From Methanosarcinaceae archaeon (lineage in GTDB: Archaea > Halobacteriota > Methanosarcinia > Methanosarcinales > Methanosarcinaceae): a stretch of DNA of 6,159 nucleotides. Location of the stretch: assembly GCA_030596385.1 (NCBI GenBank), contig JAUVKD010000061.1, forward strand, positions 1-6,159, in the 5' to 3' direction. The position numbers and the translations under genes were made by a program. Below, in pieces: positions 1-5,677 of the stretch (its first letter is position 1; every line of letters starts with the position of its first letter). The notes beneath the pieces were generated by a model. It did no database searches. It was not told where the DNA came from and saw only the letters and a list, made by a program, of their open reading frames with translations.

Positions 1-465
1 GGGGCAAATGTCACCGAATCAAACTACCCTGGGACCACGGTTGATTTTACAAAAGGATATATGAAGATTGATGGTGATGATGTTGAACTGATAGATGTAC
101 CTGGTACATTCTCTCTCGACCCGAAGGATAAAGCAGAAGAGGTTGCTGTGGCAATGCTTCGAGAAAATAGGGATGCAAAGATAATTTGCGTTATTGATGC
201 ATCCAAAATAGAACGCGGGGTTTATCTGGCACTGGAAATTATTGAGGAAGGATATCCAATGGTAATTGCACTCAATATGTGGGATGGCGCAGTTGATAAA
301 AACATCCGGATCGATATCAATAACCTTCAGCGGATCCTTGGTGTTCCGGTAGTATCGACTGTTGCTATCAGCGGTGAGGGAATAAAGGAACTTACATCAA
401 GACTGAAAGAGGCAAAATCTATTGAAATCGAAGACATTATTAAAAATTCGGAAGGACTGACATGA
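1..465 (+). CDS. feoB: Split FeoB, GTPase subunit (5' truncated by window edge)
   Basis: This is the cytoplasmic G domain of the ferrous-iron transporter FeoB, encoded apart from its membrane domain. The frame is open from base 1, and 154 residues are visible. Seen motifs, numbered from the first visible residue: the G2 region NYPGTTVD at 8-15, G3 DVPG at 32-35 followed by TFSL (FeoB usually has DLPG), G4 NMWD at 92-95, and a G5-like SGEG at 124-127. The G1 P-loop lies upstream of the window. The internal ATG at base 61 is not the start, because it would remove G2. Only about 27 residues follow G5, so there is no room for the roughly 100-residue helical domain that links G and membrane domains in bacterial FeoB. 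The stop codon overlaps the permease start as ATGA, which suggests translational coupling. FeoB G domains bind GTP to drive or gate Fe(II) import; that role here is inferred from family membership. Confidence 0.93.
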   Translation, partial: GANVTESNYPGTTVDFTKGYMKIDGDDVELIDVPGTFSLDPKDKAEEVAVAMLRENRDAKIICVIDASKIERGVYLALEIIEEGYPMVIALNMWDGAVDKNIRIDINNLQRILGVPVVSTVAISGEGIKELTSRLKEAKSIEIEDIIKNSEGLT

Positions 466-1676
466 AACAGACTATTGAACAGCGCTGGGACCTTATTGAT
501 AAGATCGCAAAACAAACCGTTACATTTGGAGAATACACACATAGCTTAAAGGATGCGATCGGAGAACTCACGATCAAGCCATTTACAGGCATACCAATTG
601 CTATTGCAATCATGTATGCTTTCTGGAGCATATTCGGTTCATTCGCAGGAACACTATTTACCGATGGATTCATGGTCAAGATATTTGACGGGCATTTTCT
701 CCCGTGGATGCAGAATATTTTTCCTGGCGATGGAGGGTGGTTGTATTATATTATAGTTGGTGATCCCCTAGCAGACAACTCTTTTGAGGCGTTTGGTATG
801 CTGACATCAGGGCTCTTTGTTGCTATTGGCGTTGTACTGCCTGCGATATTTATATTCTACCTGATGCTTGCGTTATTGGAAGATATGGGGTATATGCCAA
901 GACTCGCTGTGCTTATTGATACCGTGTTGCACAAGATTGGTCTGCACGGGTATGCTATTGTGCCAACAATCCTTTCCCTTGGGTGCAATGTACCTGGTGT
1001 AACAGCAACAAGAATTCTCGAAACAAAAAAACAGCGGTTTATAATGATGACACTGCTTGCAATCTTTATTCCATGCGGTGCTCAGATCGGTATTATGGAA
1101 GAAGTGATCCCAGATACTATGGGATGGGTTTTGCTCTATCTAATTATAGGATATTTTGTTTTTGGTTACATATTAAACAAAATAGTTCCCGGGAAATCAC
1201 CCGAGTTTTTAATTGATGTACCGCCTTACAGAAAACCGATGATAAGCAATATCGGAAAAAAAGTGTGGGGAAGAATTGTGGGATTTTTCAAGGTTGCGAT
1301 TCCCTTCGTACTGCTCGGCTGCGGGATTGTGAATGTTCTCTATCTTGTAGGTTTTATCGATTGGGTTGGTAATATTCTCTCGCCGGTCTTTGTTCTCTGG
1401 TTTGGCGTACCAGAGGCAACTGCAGGTCCGTTAATAGCAGCATTCCTGCGAAAAGACCTTGCAGTTGCACAGTTGTCCGTGATAGAAATGACACCATACC
1501 AGATGATCTCAGCAGTAGTACTTGTCTCGATATACTTCCCGTGCGTGGCAACATTTGCGATGATGATCAAGGAAGGGACAAAGGAAATGTTAGGAGCTCT
1601 GGCTGTTCTTTTTACGGTTGTCTTTCTCTACGGTGGATTGATACACCTGATAGGAATATTGCTGGGGGTGGCGTAA
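462..1676 (+). CDS. feoB: Split FeoB, membrane permease subunit
   Basis: This is the Fe(II)-conducting membrane half of FeoB as a free-standing 404-aa protein. It opens with an amphipathic stretch, RWDLIDKIAKQTV (8-20), which matches the helix before the first membrane span in full-length FeoB. Many hydrophobic spans follow. Gate 1 is visible as EDMGYMPR at 140-147 and GCNVPG at 174-179 (Cys175). IPCGAQ at 203-208 carries Cys205, and Gate 2 has PCVAT at 360-364 (Cys361). These are the conserved cysteine positions expected of FeoB pores. Automated annotation may call this a 'nucleoside recognition (Gate) domain protein', but the adjacent GTPase gene makes FeoB the better name. The start is fixed by the ATGA overlap with the GTPase gene and a GGAAGGA ribosome site at 450-456. 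The protein should act in the cytoplasmic membrane in complex with the separate GTPase. Confidence 0.93.
   Translation: MKQTIEQRWDLIDKIAKQTVTFGEYTHSLKDAIGELTIKPFTGIPIAIAIMYAFWSIFGSFAGTLFTDGFMVKIFDGHFLPWMQNIFPGDGGWLYYIIVGDPLADNSFEAFGMLTSGLFVAIGVVLPAIFIFYLMLALLEDMGYMPRLAVLIDTVLHKIGLHGYAIVPTILSLGCNVPGVTATRILETKKQRFIMMTLLAIFIPCGAQIGIMEEVIPDTMGWVLLYLIIGYFVFGYILNKIVPGKSPEFLIDVPPYRKPMISNIGKKVWGRIVGFFKVAIPFVLLGCGIVNVLYLVGFIDWVGNILSPVFVLWFGVPEATAGPLIAAFLRKDLAVAQLSVIEMTPYQMISAVVLVSIYFPCVATFAMMIKEGTKEMLGALAVLFTVVFLYGGLIHLIGILLGVA
1664..1670 (+). promoter_or_regulatory. Ribosome binding site for the 149-aa membrane protein
   Basis: GGGGGTG lies inside the last codons of the permease gene, six bases before the ATG at 1677. 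It contains the archaeal GGTG core and supports both the start choice and coupled translation. Confidence 0.6.
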
Positions 1677-2126
1677 ATGGCTGAAAGAACAATTGCTGTT
1701 ATCTACTTTGCCATACTTGGCATCATAACCACGGCATTCGGGATTGCGGACATACTGGTCACAGCCGGATCAGGCAGTTTTGCCATCGGTATACTTGAAA
1801 TACCAGACGACCTGTTCAGGGGCGGATGGGGCGGATTCATTGTGCTGTCTGCCGGACTGTTTTATCTCTCTGGCATCAGGAATTTTGAGAACATCCACCA
1901 GTTTTCAAAGATCATAATGGGAAGTATACTGATATGGATCATGGCAGGATGTGACATCTTTGCTATGATCACAGAATCGATACCTGGCGGGGAAGATGGA
2001 TCGTGGTTTAACACACTTGATGGATTCCTTGGGATGTATGCGCCGCCTTATGCACCAGCAGTGTTATTATTGCCATTCTCGCTTATGGTGGTATACTACA
2101 TCTTCAAACGGAAACAGGATATTTAA
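1677..2126 (+). CDS. Uncharacterised four-helix membrane protein in the feo operon
   Basis: I do not recognise this 149-aa family. Four hydrophobic segments are visible at about 6-30, 51-67, 79-99 and 124-143, and the C-terminus is basic (KRKQDI). The loops are rich in acidic residues and glycine: EIPDD at 41-45 and a long loop at 100-117 with Glu100, Glu106, Asp107 and Asp115. Asp25 and the pair Cys92-Asp93 lie in or near predicted spans, and His74 lies in the loop between spans 2 and 3. These are possible metal ligands, but that is inference. The ATG directly follows the permease stop (TAAATG) behind a good ribosome site, and the FeoC-like gene starts 13 bases downstream. It is therefore almost certainly co-expressed with the iron transporter. 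Plausible roles are a FeoB-assembly or stabilising subunit or an accessory membrane factor. An unrelated passenger gene cannot be excluded. Confidence 0.85.
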   Translation: MAERTIAVIYFAILGIITTAFGIADILVTAGSGSFAIGILEIPDDLFRGGWGGFIVLSAGLFYLSGIRNFENIHQFSKIIMGSILIWIMAGCDIFAMITESIPGGEDGSWFNTLDGFLGMYAPPYAPAVLLLPFSLMVVYYIFKRKQDI

Positions 2127-2133
2127 AGGTGAG
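2127..2133 (+). promoter_or_regulatory. Ribosome binding site for the FeoC-like gene
   Basis: AGGTGAG starts right after the preceding stop codon and ends at 2133, six bases before the ATG at 2140. This strong archaeal site rules out the longer in-frame reading that begins at 1996 inside the upstream gene. Confidence 0.75.
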
Positions 2134-2139
2134 AATAGT

Positions 2140-2409
2140 ATGACCGTGATGAAGAATGTACTATCAGGAACTGTTAAAGGTGGTACTATCGACGCGCTTG
2201 CCAAAGAGCTGGACATAAATATGTCCACTCTTTTGGCTATGATCGATTTTCTGTCGGATGCAGGATATCTTGAAATAACAGGTCTGCAGTGTTCTTGTCA
2301 GGCTTCAAATCTGTGCGATAATCACTGCGGCCTGGAAGGTGGTTCACAAACAAAAATGTATGCGTTGACAATAAAGGGTGAACAGTTCCTTTCATGTACT
2401 GCCCCATAA
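2140..2409 (+). CDS. FeoC-like winged-helix protein with Cys cluster
   Basis: An 89-aa protein of the size and layout of FeoC, the small [Fe-S]-binding winged-helix partner of FeoB. The N-terminal part (about 1-50) reads as a helix-turn-helix: TIDALAKELDINMSTLLAMIDFLSDAGYLE matches in outline (given here in pieces as TIDALAKELDI, STLLAMIDFL and SDAGYLE). It is followed by a wing holding four cysteines with spacing C-x-C-x5-C-x3-C, including the piece CSCQASNLC. A further Cys lies close to the C-terminus. In Klebsiella and related bacteria, FeoC has a similar four-cysteine wing that binds an oxygen-sensitive cluster and contacts FeoB. The same role is inferred here from fold, cysteines and position. 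The start at 2140 is set by AGGTGAG; a longer in-frame reading overlaps the upstream gene and is rejected. It could instead be a DNA-binding repressor of the operon. Confidence 0.8.
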   Translation: MTVMKNVLSGTVKGGTIDALAKELDINMSTLLAMIDFLSDAGYLEITGLQCSCQASNLCDNHCGLEGGSQTKMYALTIKGEQFLSCTAP

Positions 2410-2458
2410 CTATTAAAATTTTCACATGGAAACATTAAAAACCACGGGTCACGTAGGT
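2410..2458 (+). promoter_or_regulatory. Possible promoter/leader of the metalloregulator gene
   Basis: The gap after the FeoC-like gene contains two AT-rich TATA-like stretches (ATTAAAAT near 2412-2419 and CATTAAAAA near 2433-2440). It then holds a potential bulged stem, ACCACG (2441-2446) with CGT-A-GGT (2452-2458), which would include the AGGT at 2455-2458. If the regulator starts at 2471, this is a short leader that could serve as an internal promoter or operator. No textbook DtxR/MntR palindrome was found, so this call is weak. Confidence 0.25.
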
Positions 2459-2470
2459 ATAAGTGTAAAT

Positions 2471-2929
2471 ATGCTAACTCGAAAAGCTGAAGACTATCTT
2501 GAAGCAATCCTCAATATAACAGAAGATAAGGGATATGCCAGAATAAAGAATATAGCTGCTGCTCTGAATGTTAAGCCGCCAAGTGTTATTGAAATGGTCA
2601 AAAAACTTGATAAAATGAGTTTTGTTGTGTACAGGAAACATGACGGCATAACACTTACCGAAAACGGACGGGAGATCGCGTTGGTCGTAAAGGACAGGCA
2701 TGATACCCTGAAAGCCTTTCTGGAAATTATAAAAGTTCCTGAAAAAATTGCAGAGAAAGATGCATGCACAATGGAGCATGAACTGGACGAAACTACGACA
2801 AAACAGATTAAAAATTTGGTTAATTTTGTGAAATCCGCGCCAGAATATCCTCAGTGGCTCAGATATTTTGAACAATTCTGCACGACAGGAAAGCATCCAT
2901 GTGAGATTAAGACTCTCAGGTCAAAATAG
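2471..2929 (+). CDS. DtxR/MntR-family metal-dependent transcriptional regulator
   Basis: A 152-aa two-domain regulator: a winged helix-turn-helix at about 5-70, then a helical metal-binding/dimerisation domain. It lacks the C-terminal SH3-like domain and so resembles Bacillus MntR in size. The start at 2471 is preferred over an in-frame ATG at 2426 because it places EDYLEAI exactly in MntR register, and because AGGT at 2455-2458 precedes it, though 12 bases away; no ribosome site precedes 2426. In MntR numbering the ligands are Asp8, Glu11, His77, Cys99, Glu102 and His103. Position 99 is Glu in MntR but Cys in DtxR/IdeR, while Asp8 is MntR-like (DtxR has Met), so the site is mixed. The C-terminus carries two cysteines, Cys137 and Cys144. 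Position at the end of the feo block suggests it controls iron uptake. The gene symbol is left open because Fe versus Mn sensing is unresolved. Confidence 0.88.
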   Translation: MLTRKAEDYLEAILNITEDKGYARIKNIAAALNVKPPSVIEMVKKLDKMSFVVYRKHDGITLTENGREIALVVKDRHDTLKAFLEIIKVPEKIAEKDACTMEHELDETTTKQIKNLVNFVKSAPEYPQWLRYFEQFCTTGKHPCEIKTLRSK

Positions 2930-2933
2930 TTCA

Positions 2934-2956
2934 AGCAGGTTTGATAAATTCCTGCT
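2934..2956 (+). terminator. Hairpin after the feo block, possible terminator
   Basis: AGCAGG (2934-2939) and CCTGCT (2951-2956) are perfect reverse complements separated by 11 bases, starting four bases after the regulator stop codon. No long T-run follows (only CTTAAAT), so it may act in 3'-end formation or mRNA stability rather than as a classic terminator. Confidence 0.35.
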
Positions 2957-3111
2957 CTTAAATCCTGTATAATTCATATTGGCATATGTGCTATGTATCT
3001 ACACAAATCTTCTGTTAAATTTGCTGTATTGTATAGATGGTTTCGATAAAATTCCGAGTGGAGTGCAAGTGAAAACACACGCAACCTTTAACAACATATG
3101 ACACATATCAA
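2957..3111. other. AT-rich intergenic spacer
   Basis: No convincing reading frame or structured RNA was seen here. The motif ACATAT occurs at 3094-3099 and 3103-3108, and again at 3116-3121 where it runs into the downstream TATA box. The first two copies could be part of an upstream control element, but in such AT-rich DNA they may be chance. Confidence 0.4.
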
Positions 3112-3127
3112 GCAAACATATTTAAAA
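3112..3127 (+). promoter_or_regulatory. Archaeal promoter (BRE/TATA) of the aIF1A operon
   Basis: GCAAACA followed by TATTTAAAA (3119-3127) resembles a BRE plus TATA box. The usual spacing of about 25 bases predicts a transcript start near 3145-3148, just before the GAGGT at 3149-3153. This gives a short leader that fits translation from 3160. Confidence 0.55.
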
Positions 3128-3148
3128 GCTAAATTACTACGAACGAAT

Positions 3149-3153
3149 GAGGT
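3149..3153 (+). promoter_or_regulatory. Ribosome binding site that places the aIF1A start at a CTG
   Basis: GAGGT is followed by six bases (ATTAAC) and then CTG at 3160-3162, the ideal distance. No similar site precedes the GTG at 3214. This site is the main reason for choosing the CTG start. Confidence 0.5.
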
Positions 3154-3159
3154 ATTAAC

Positions 3160-3474
3160 CTGTATAAAAAAAATAATAATAAAAATAAACATGCTGCACC
3201 ACAAGTCACACGAGTGCGCACTCCACGTAAAGATAATCGTGAAATACTTGCAACTGTAGAGAACATGCTCGGTGCAAATAGGGTGCGATTACGATGTATG
3301 GATGGAATTGTTCGAATGGGACGTATTCCGGGTTCAATGAAAAAACGTACATGGATTCGTGAAGGTGATATTGTAATTGCAGTTCCATGGGATTTTCAGG
3401 ATTCAAAAGCCGACGTTATCTGGAAATACACACGACCACAAATCAATTGGCTTGAACGCAAAGGATTCTTATAA
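3160..3474 (+). CDS. eif1A: Translation initiation factor aIF1A, probable CTG start
   Basis: This is archaeal initiation factor 1A, an OB-fold protein that binds the 30S A site and helps initiator tRNA and mRNA placement. The conserved core is plain: RVRTPRK, then [35 protein letters not shown] and a final WLERKGFL. The first standard start in frame is GTG at 3214, giving 86 aa that begin inside the conserved RVRTPRK and have no ribosome site. The frame stays open back to a stop at 3148-3150. CTG at 3160 sits six bases after GAGGT and yields 104 aa with a Lys/Asn-rich tail ([14 protein letters not shown]) like the basic, disordered tails of other family members. No ATG, GTG or TTG lies between. 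The start is therefore inferred as CTG, while the identity is certain. It is the first gene of a run with the RIO1 kinase and KH protein, behind its own promoter. Confidence 0.9.
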   Translation: MYKKNNNKNKHAAPQVTRVRTPRKDNREILATVENMLGANRVRLRCMDGIVRMGRIPGSMKKRTWIREGDIVIAVPWDFQDSKADVIWKYTRPQINWLERKGFL

Positions 3475-3489
3475 TAAATATTGCCACTC

Positions 3490-4281
3490 ATGAAAAAATA
3501 TGAAAAAAAAGTACAACGTATTGACACCAAAGTCGATAATATGCGCATGAGGCGCAAAGATACAGATTCCCTGAAAGTAAAAGAAAATGTATTTGACACC
3601 GCCACACTAAAAACGCTTTACACTCTCTCAAACAAAGGAATCATCCATGCAATGGGCGGTTCGATCAGCACAGGCAAAGAAGCAAACGTATTTCTGGCAG
3701 ATGGGGAAGATTGCGAATGTGCGATCAAAATATATAGAATATCAACAAGTACATTTAACTCAATGGAAGAATACATACTTGGAGACCCGCGCTTTGAGAA
3801 CATAAGGCACCGCAAACGCGACATTATATTTACATGGACTCGAAAAGAACTGAGAAACCTTTCACGGGCACAAAATGCCGGAATACGTGTTCCAAACCCC
3901 ATAACAACTGAGCGAAACATACTTGTAATGCAATTTATGGGAGAAGACGGGATACCATACCCCCTTCTGAAAGATGTATCGCTTGACAATAAAACAGCAA
4001 ATAACATATTTGAGACCATTAAAGAATACATGCATAAATTATTTATAGATGCAAAATTGGTGCATGGCGACCTGAGTGAATATAACATTATGATAGACCC
4101 CAACGACCTGACACCTATAATTATAGACATGGGGCAAGCCGTAACACTTGAACACCCGCGTGCAGACGCTTTTTTACGGCGTGACATAAAAAATATACTG
4201 AGATTTTTTAATCATTTCAAGATTACAGTGTCTCCTGAAGAGATGTATGCATTTATCCGAAACAGTGTGAAAAAAAATTGA
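3490..4281 (+). CDS. rio1: RIO1-type serine/threonine protein kinase
   Basis: An atypical protein kinase/ATPase of the RIO1 group, which acts in late maturation of the small ribosomal subunit. Counting from the ATG at 3490 (263 aa): the nucleotide-loop signature STGKEANVF at 60-68 marks RIO1 (RIO2 has GxGKES), the catalytic Lys is Lys80 in AIKIYR, the catalytic loop HGDLSEYN is at 192-199 (Asp194, Asn199), and the metal-binding Asp213 lies in IDMGQAV. All key residues are intact, so an active enzyme is expected. An archaeal-type N-terminal extension (about 1-45) precedes the kinase fold. The in-frame TTG at 3481 would add three residues and is an alternative start; neither has a clear ribosome site. 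The gene starts 15 bases after aIF1A and is probably co-transcribed with it, joining 30S maturation to initiation. Confidence 0.95.
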   Translation: MKKYEKKVQRIDTKVDNMRMRRKDTDSLKVKENVFDTATLKTLYTLSNKGIIHAMGGSISTGKEANVFLADGEDCECAIKIYRISTSTFNSMEEYILGDPRFENIRHRKRDIIFTWTRKELRNLSRAQNAGIRVPNPITTERNILVMQFMGEDGIPYPLLKDVSLDNKTANNIFETIKEYMHKLFIDAKLVHGDLSEYNIMIDPNDLTPIIIDMGQAVTLEHPRADAFLRRDIKNILRFFNHFKITVSPEEMYAFIRNSVKKN

Positions 4282-4331
4282 TTCATAAAGTATCAAATTA
4301 AGTGATTCACATAATAACAGGCGAATATAAT

Positions 4332-4868
4332 ATGACATATGTAAAAATACCACATGATAGAATTGGCGCAGTTATTGGCCCAAAAGGTAGTGTCAAGGAA
4401 CTCATTGAAAAAAAATCATCCGCAACACTAGATATTAACAGTGAATCAGGAGTTATTGAGTTTATTCAGGGAGACGATCCAATATCATCAATGCGTGCTG
4501 CAGACGTCGTGCAGGCAATCGGACGCGGATTCAATCCGGACAAAGCAATCGAATTCCTTGACGATGACATGTTGATGCTTGATGTAATGGACCTGTCACA
4601 AGTCACAAGCACACCAAAAGAACTGCTTCGGCTAAAGGGAAGGATTATTGGAAAAGGCGGCAAAACAAGAGAAATTGCCGAGAAAATGATTGGAGTCAAA
4701 ATATCAATATATGGTAAAACAGCAAGTGTAATAGGACATCCCGAACAGAACCATATTATCAGAACTGCAATAGAGATGCTTATAAACGGTTCAAACCACG
4801 GTAGTGTGTACAGTTTCCTTGAAAAAAAAAGAAACGAATTGCTACGGTCACAACTGGATTCGTACTAA
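4332..4868 (+). CDS. Tandem KH-domain RNA-binding protein, Dim2/Pno1-like
   Basis: A 178-aa archaeal homologue of the eukaryotic small-subunit assembly factor Dim2/Pno1. Two KH domains are visible. KH1 opens with IPHDRIGAVIGPKG and has GxxG loop 16-19 (GPKG). KH2 has RIIGKGGKTREI with loop 107-110 (GKGG). Between them lies the family-typical AIGRGFNPDKAIEFLDDD (62-79). In archaea and eukaryotes this protein binds the 3' region of small-subunit rRNA and works with the Nob1 nuclease and RIO kinases; the role here follows from that. The ATG at 4332 is chosen because family members begin just before IPxDRIG, and GGCGA (one change from GGTGA) lies seven bases upstream. A GTG at 4302 would add ten residues and is less likely. 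It follows RIO1 by 50 bases and is probably in the same operon. Confidence 0.93.
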   Translation: MTYVKIPHDRIGAVIGPKGSVKELIEKKSSATLDINSESGVIEFIQGDDPISSMRAADVVQAIGRGFNPDKAIEFLDDDMLMLDVMDLSQVTSTPKELLRLKGRIIGKGGKTREIAEKMIGVKISIYGKTASVIGHPEQNHIIRTAIEMLINGSNHGSVYSFLEKKRNELLRSQLDSY

Positions 4869-4978
4869 CACAAATACCATATTGATCTTAATCAAGTGGA
4901 TCAAAATAATATGATGTCTACTCTGTTCAATTCGAAATGTTTAATAACCATCTGCCAAAATATATTCATGGTGACTGA
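4869..4978. other. Spacer with weak promoter signals for the DUF1614-like gene
   Basis: This 110-base gap holds a TATA-like TTTAATAA at 4940-4947, placed to give a transcript start near 4968, and GGTGA at 4970-4974, four bases before the ATG at 4979. A short inverted repeat TTGAT-CTTA-ATCAA (4882-4895) lies after the KH gene. The ribosome site is convincing; the other signals are weak. Confidence 0.35.
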
Positions 4979-5677
4979 ATGCGAAGATATAAGAACAAAT
5001 CCGAGATACGGATGTATGCAATATTCGGATTTTTACTTTTGCCAATCGCAAGTTTATGTTATAACAAAGACCTTTCCATTGGCACAATCTCATCTACGCC
5101 CTTATTTTTCTTACTTCTCATCATGCTTGTTACTAGCAGGATAGAAATTCCTTTTACAAAAATCCGTACAAAAAAACCTGAACATCTAAAACGTGACGCG
5201 CTTGCTCTTGAAAACATATACGGAGTGGCAGTCTTAGATGAACTTTTTTTTGAAAAAAGACAAGCATTTGATACAGAAATAACGTTAAATCTAGGTGGAT
5301 TTATAATTCCCACACTCGCATTATTATACCTAATAATCAATCAACCATATACAGCCGCGCTTGAAGTAATGCTAAGTATAATTGTAGCAGTAAGCCTGTT
5401 AGCAGAGATGATAAGCGGCGTAGGAATTGTTGTCCCTGATTATGTAGGACTCATCTCAGTCCCATTCGCACTAGTTCTTGCACCACAAAATACAGCAGTT
5501 GTTATTTTCATATCAAGTGTAGGAGGAATATTGATTGGCAGTTGCGCTACACTTTTGACATTCAACAGGGAAAAAAAAGGGAGCGCTTATATAAATCTTG
5601 GAGGCAAAGGAGGATTTAAAGCGATTTATGTTTCTGCGCTTGTTGCAAGCCTGATATCATATATCGTAACGATTTAG
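4979..5677 (+). CDS. DUF1614-like multi-pass membrane protein
   Basis: A 232-aa integral membrane protein of unknown biochemical function. From memory of the family it matches DUF1614: TSRIEIPFTKIR (52-63) just after the second span, LNLGGFIIP (103-111) at the start of the third, SGVGIVVP (146-153), a GGILIGSCATLL segment (182-193) where the family usually has an IGADLLNL-like motif, and INLGGKGGFKAIYVS (205-219) leading into the last span. Hydrophobic spans are visible near 12-27, 37-51, 106-120, 128-143, 156-170, 173-195 and 213-230. The usual acidic residue of the IGADLLNL region appears to be replaced by Ser-Cys-Ala. GGTGA four bases before the ATG supports this start. It stands 110 bases from the KH gene, so it may have its own promoter. 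No function can be assigned. Confidence 0.8.
   Translation: MRRYKNKSEIRMYAIFGFLLLPIASLCYNKDLSIGTISSTPLFFLLLIMLVTSRIEIPFTKIRTKKPEHLKRDALALENIYGVAVLDELFFEKRQAFDTEITLNLGGFIIPTLALLYLIINQPYTAALEVMLSIIVAVSLLAEMISGVGIVVPDYVGLISVPFALVLAPQNTAVVIFISSVGGILIGSCATLLTFNREKKGSAYINLGGKGGFKAIYVSALVASLISYIVTI

Noticed and set aside
1996..2139. In-frame upstream extension of the FeoC-like gene
   Set aside because: It overlaps the coding end of the membrane-protein gene, does not resemble the family, and a strong ribosome site AGGTGAG points to the ATG at 2140.
2426..2470. Longer start for the DtxR/MntR regulator
   Set aside because: No ribosome site precedes 2426, and the shorter start gives exact MntR register for the metal ligands. 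It remains possible.
2474..2896. 140-codon minus-strand frame opposite the regulator gene
   Set aside because: It is the mirror of a clear DtxR/MntR coding sequence and shows no family features of its own.
3094..3121. Three ACATAT copies upstream of aIF1A as a possible repeat array
   Set aside because: The spacing is irregular, the unit is short and AT-rich, and one copy is part of the TATA region; chance is likely.
3618..4187. 189-codon minus-strand frame opposite RIO1
   Set aside because: The plus strand carries all RIO1 catalytic motifs; the opposite frame is a by-product of codon use.
4882..4904. Inverted repeats TTGAT/ATCAA and TTGATC/GATCAA after the KH gene
   Set aside because: The stems are only 5-6 bp, AT-rich and mutually exclusive, with no T-run, so they are not a convincing terminator or operator.
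4896..5144. 82-codon plus-strand frame overlapping the DUF1614-like start
   Set aside because: It mostly overlaps the membrane-protein gene in another frame, has no ribosome site and no recognisable motif.
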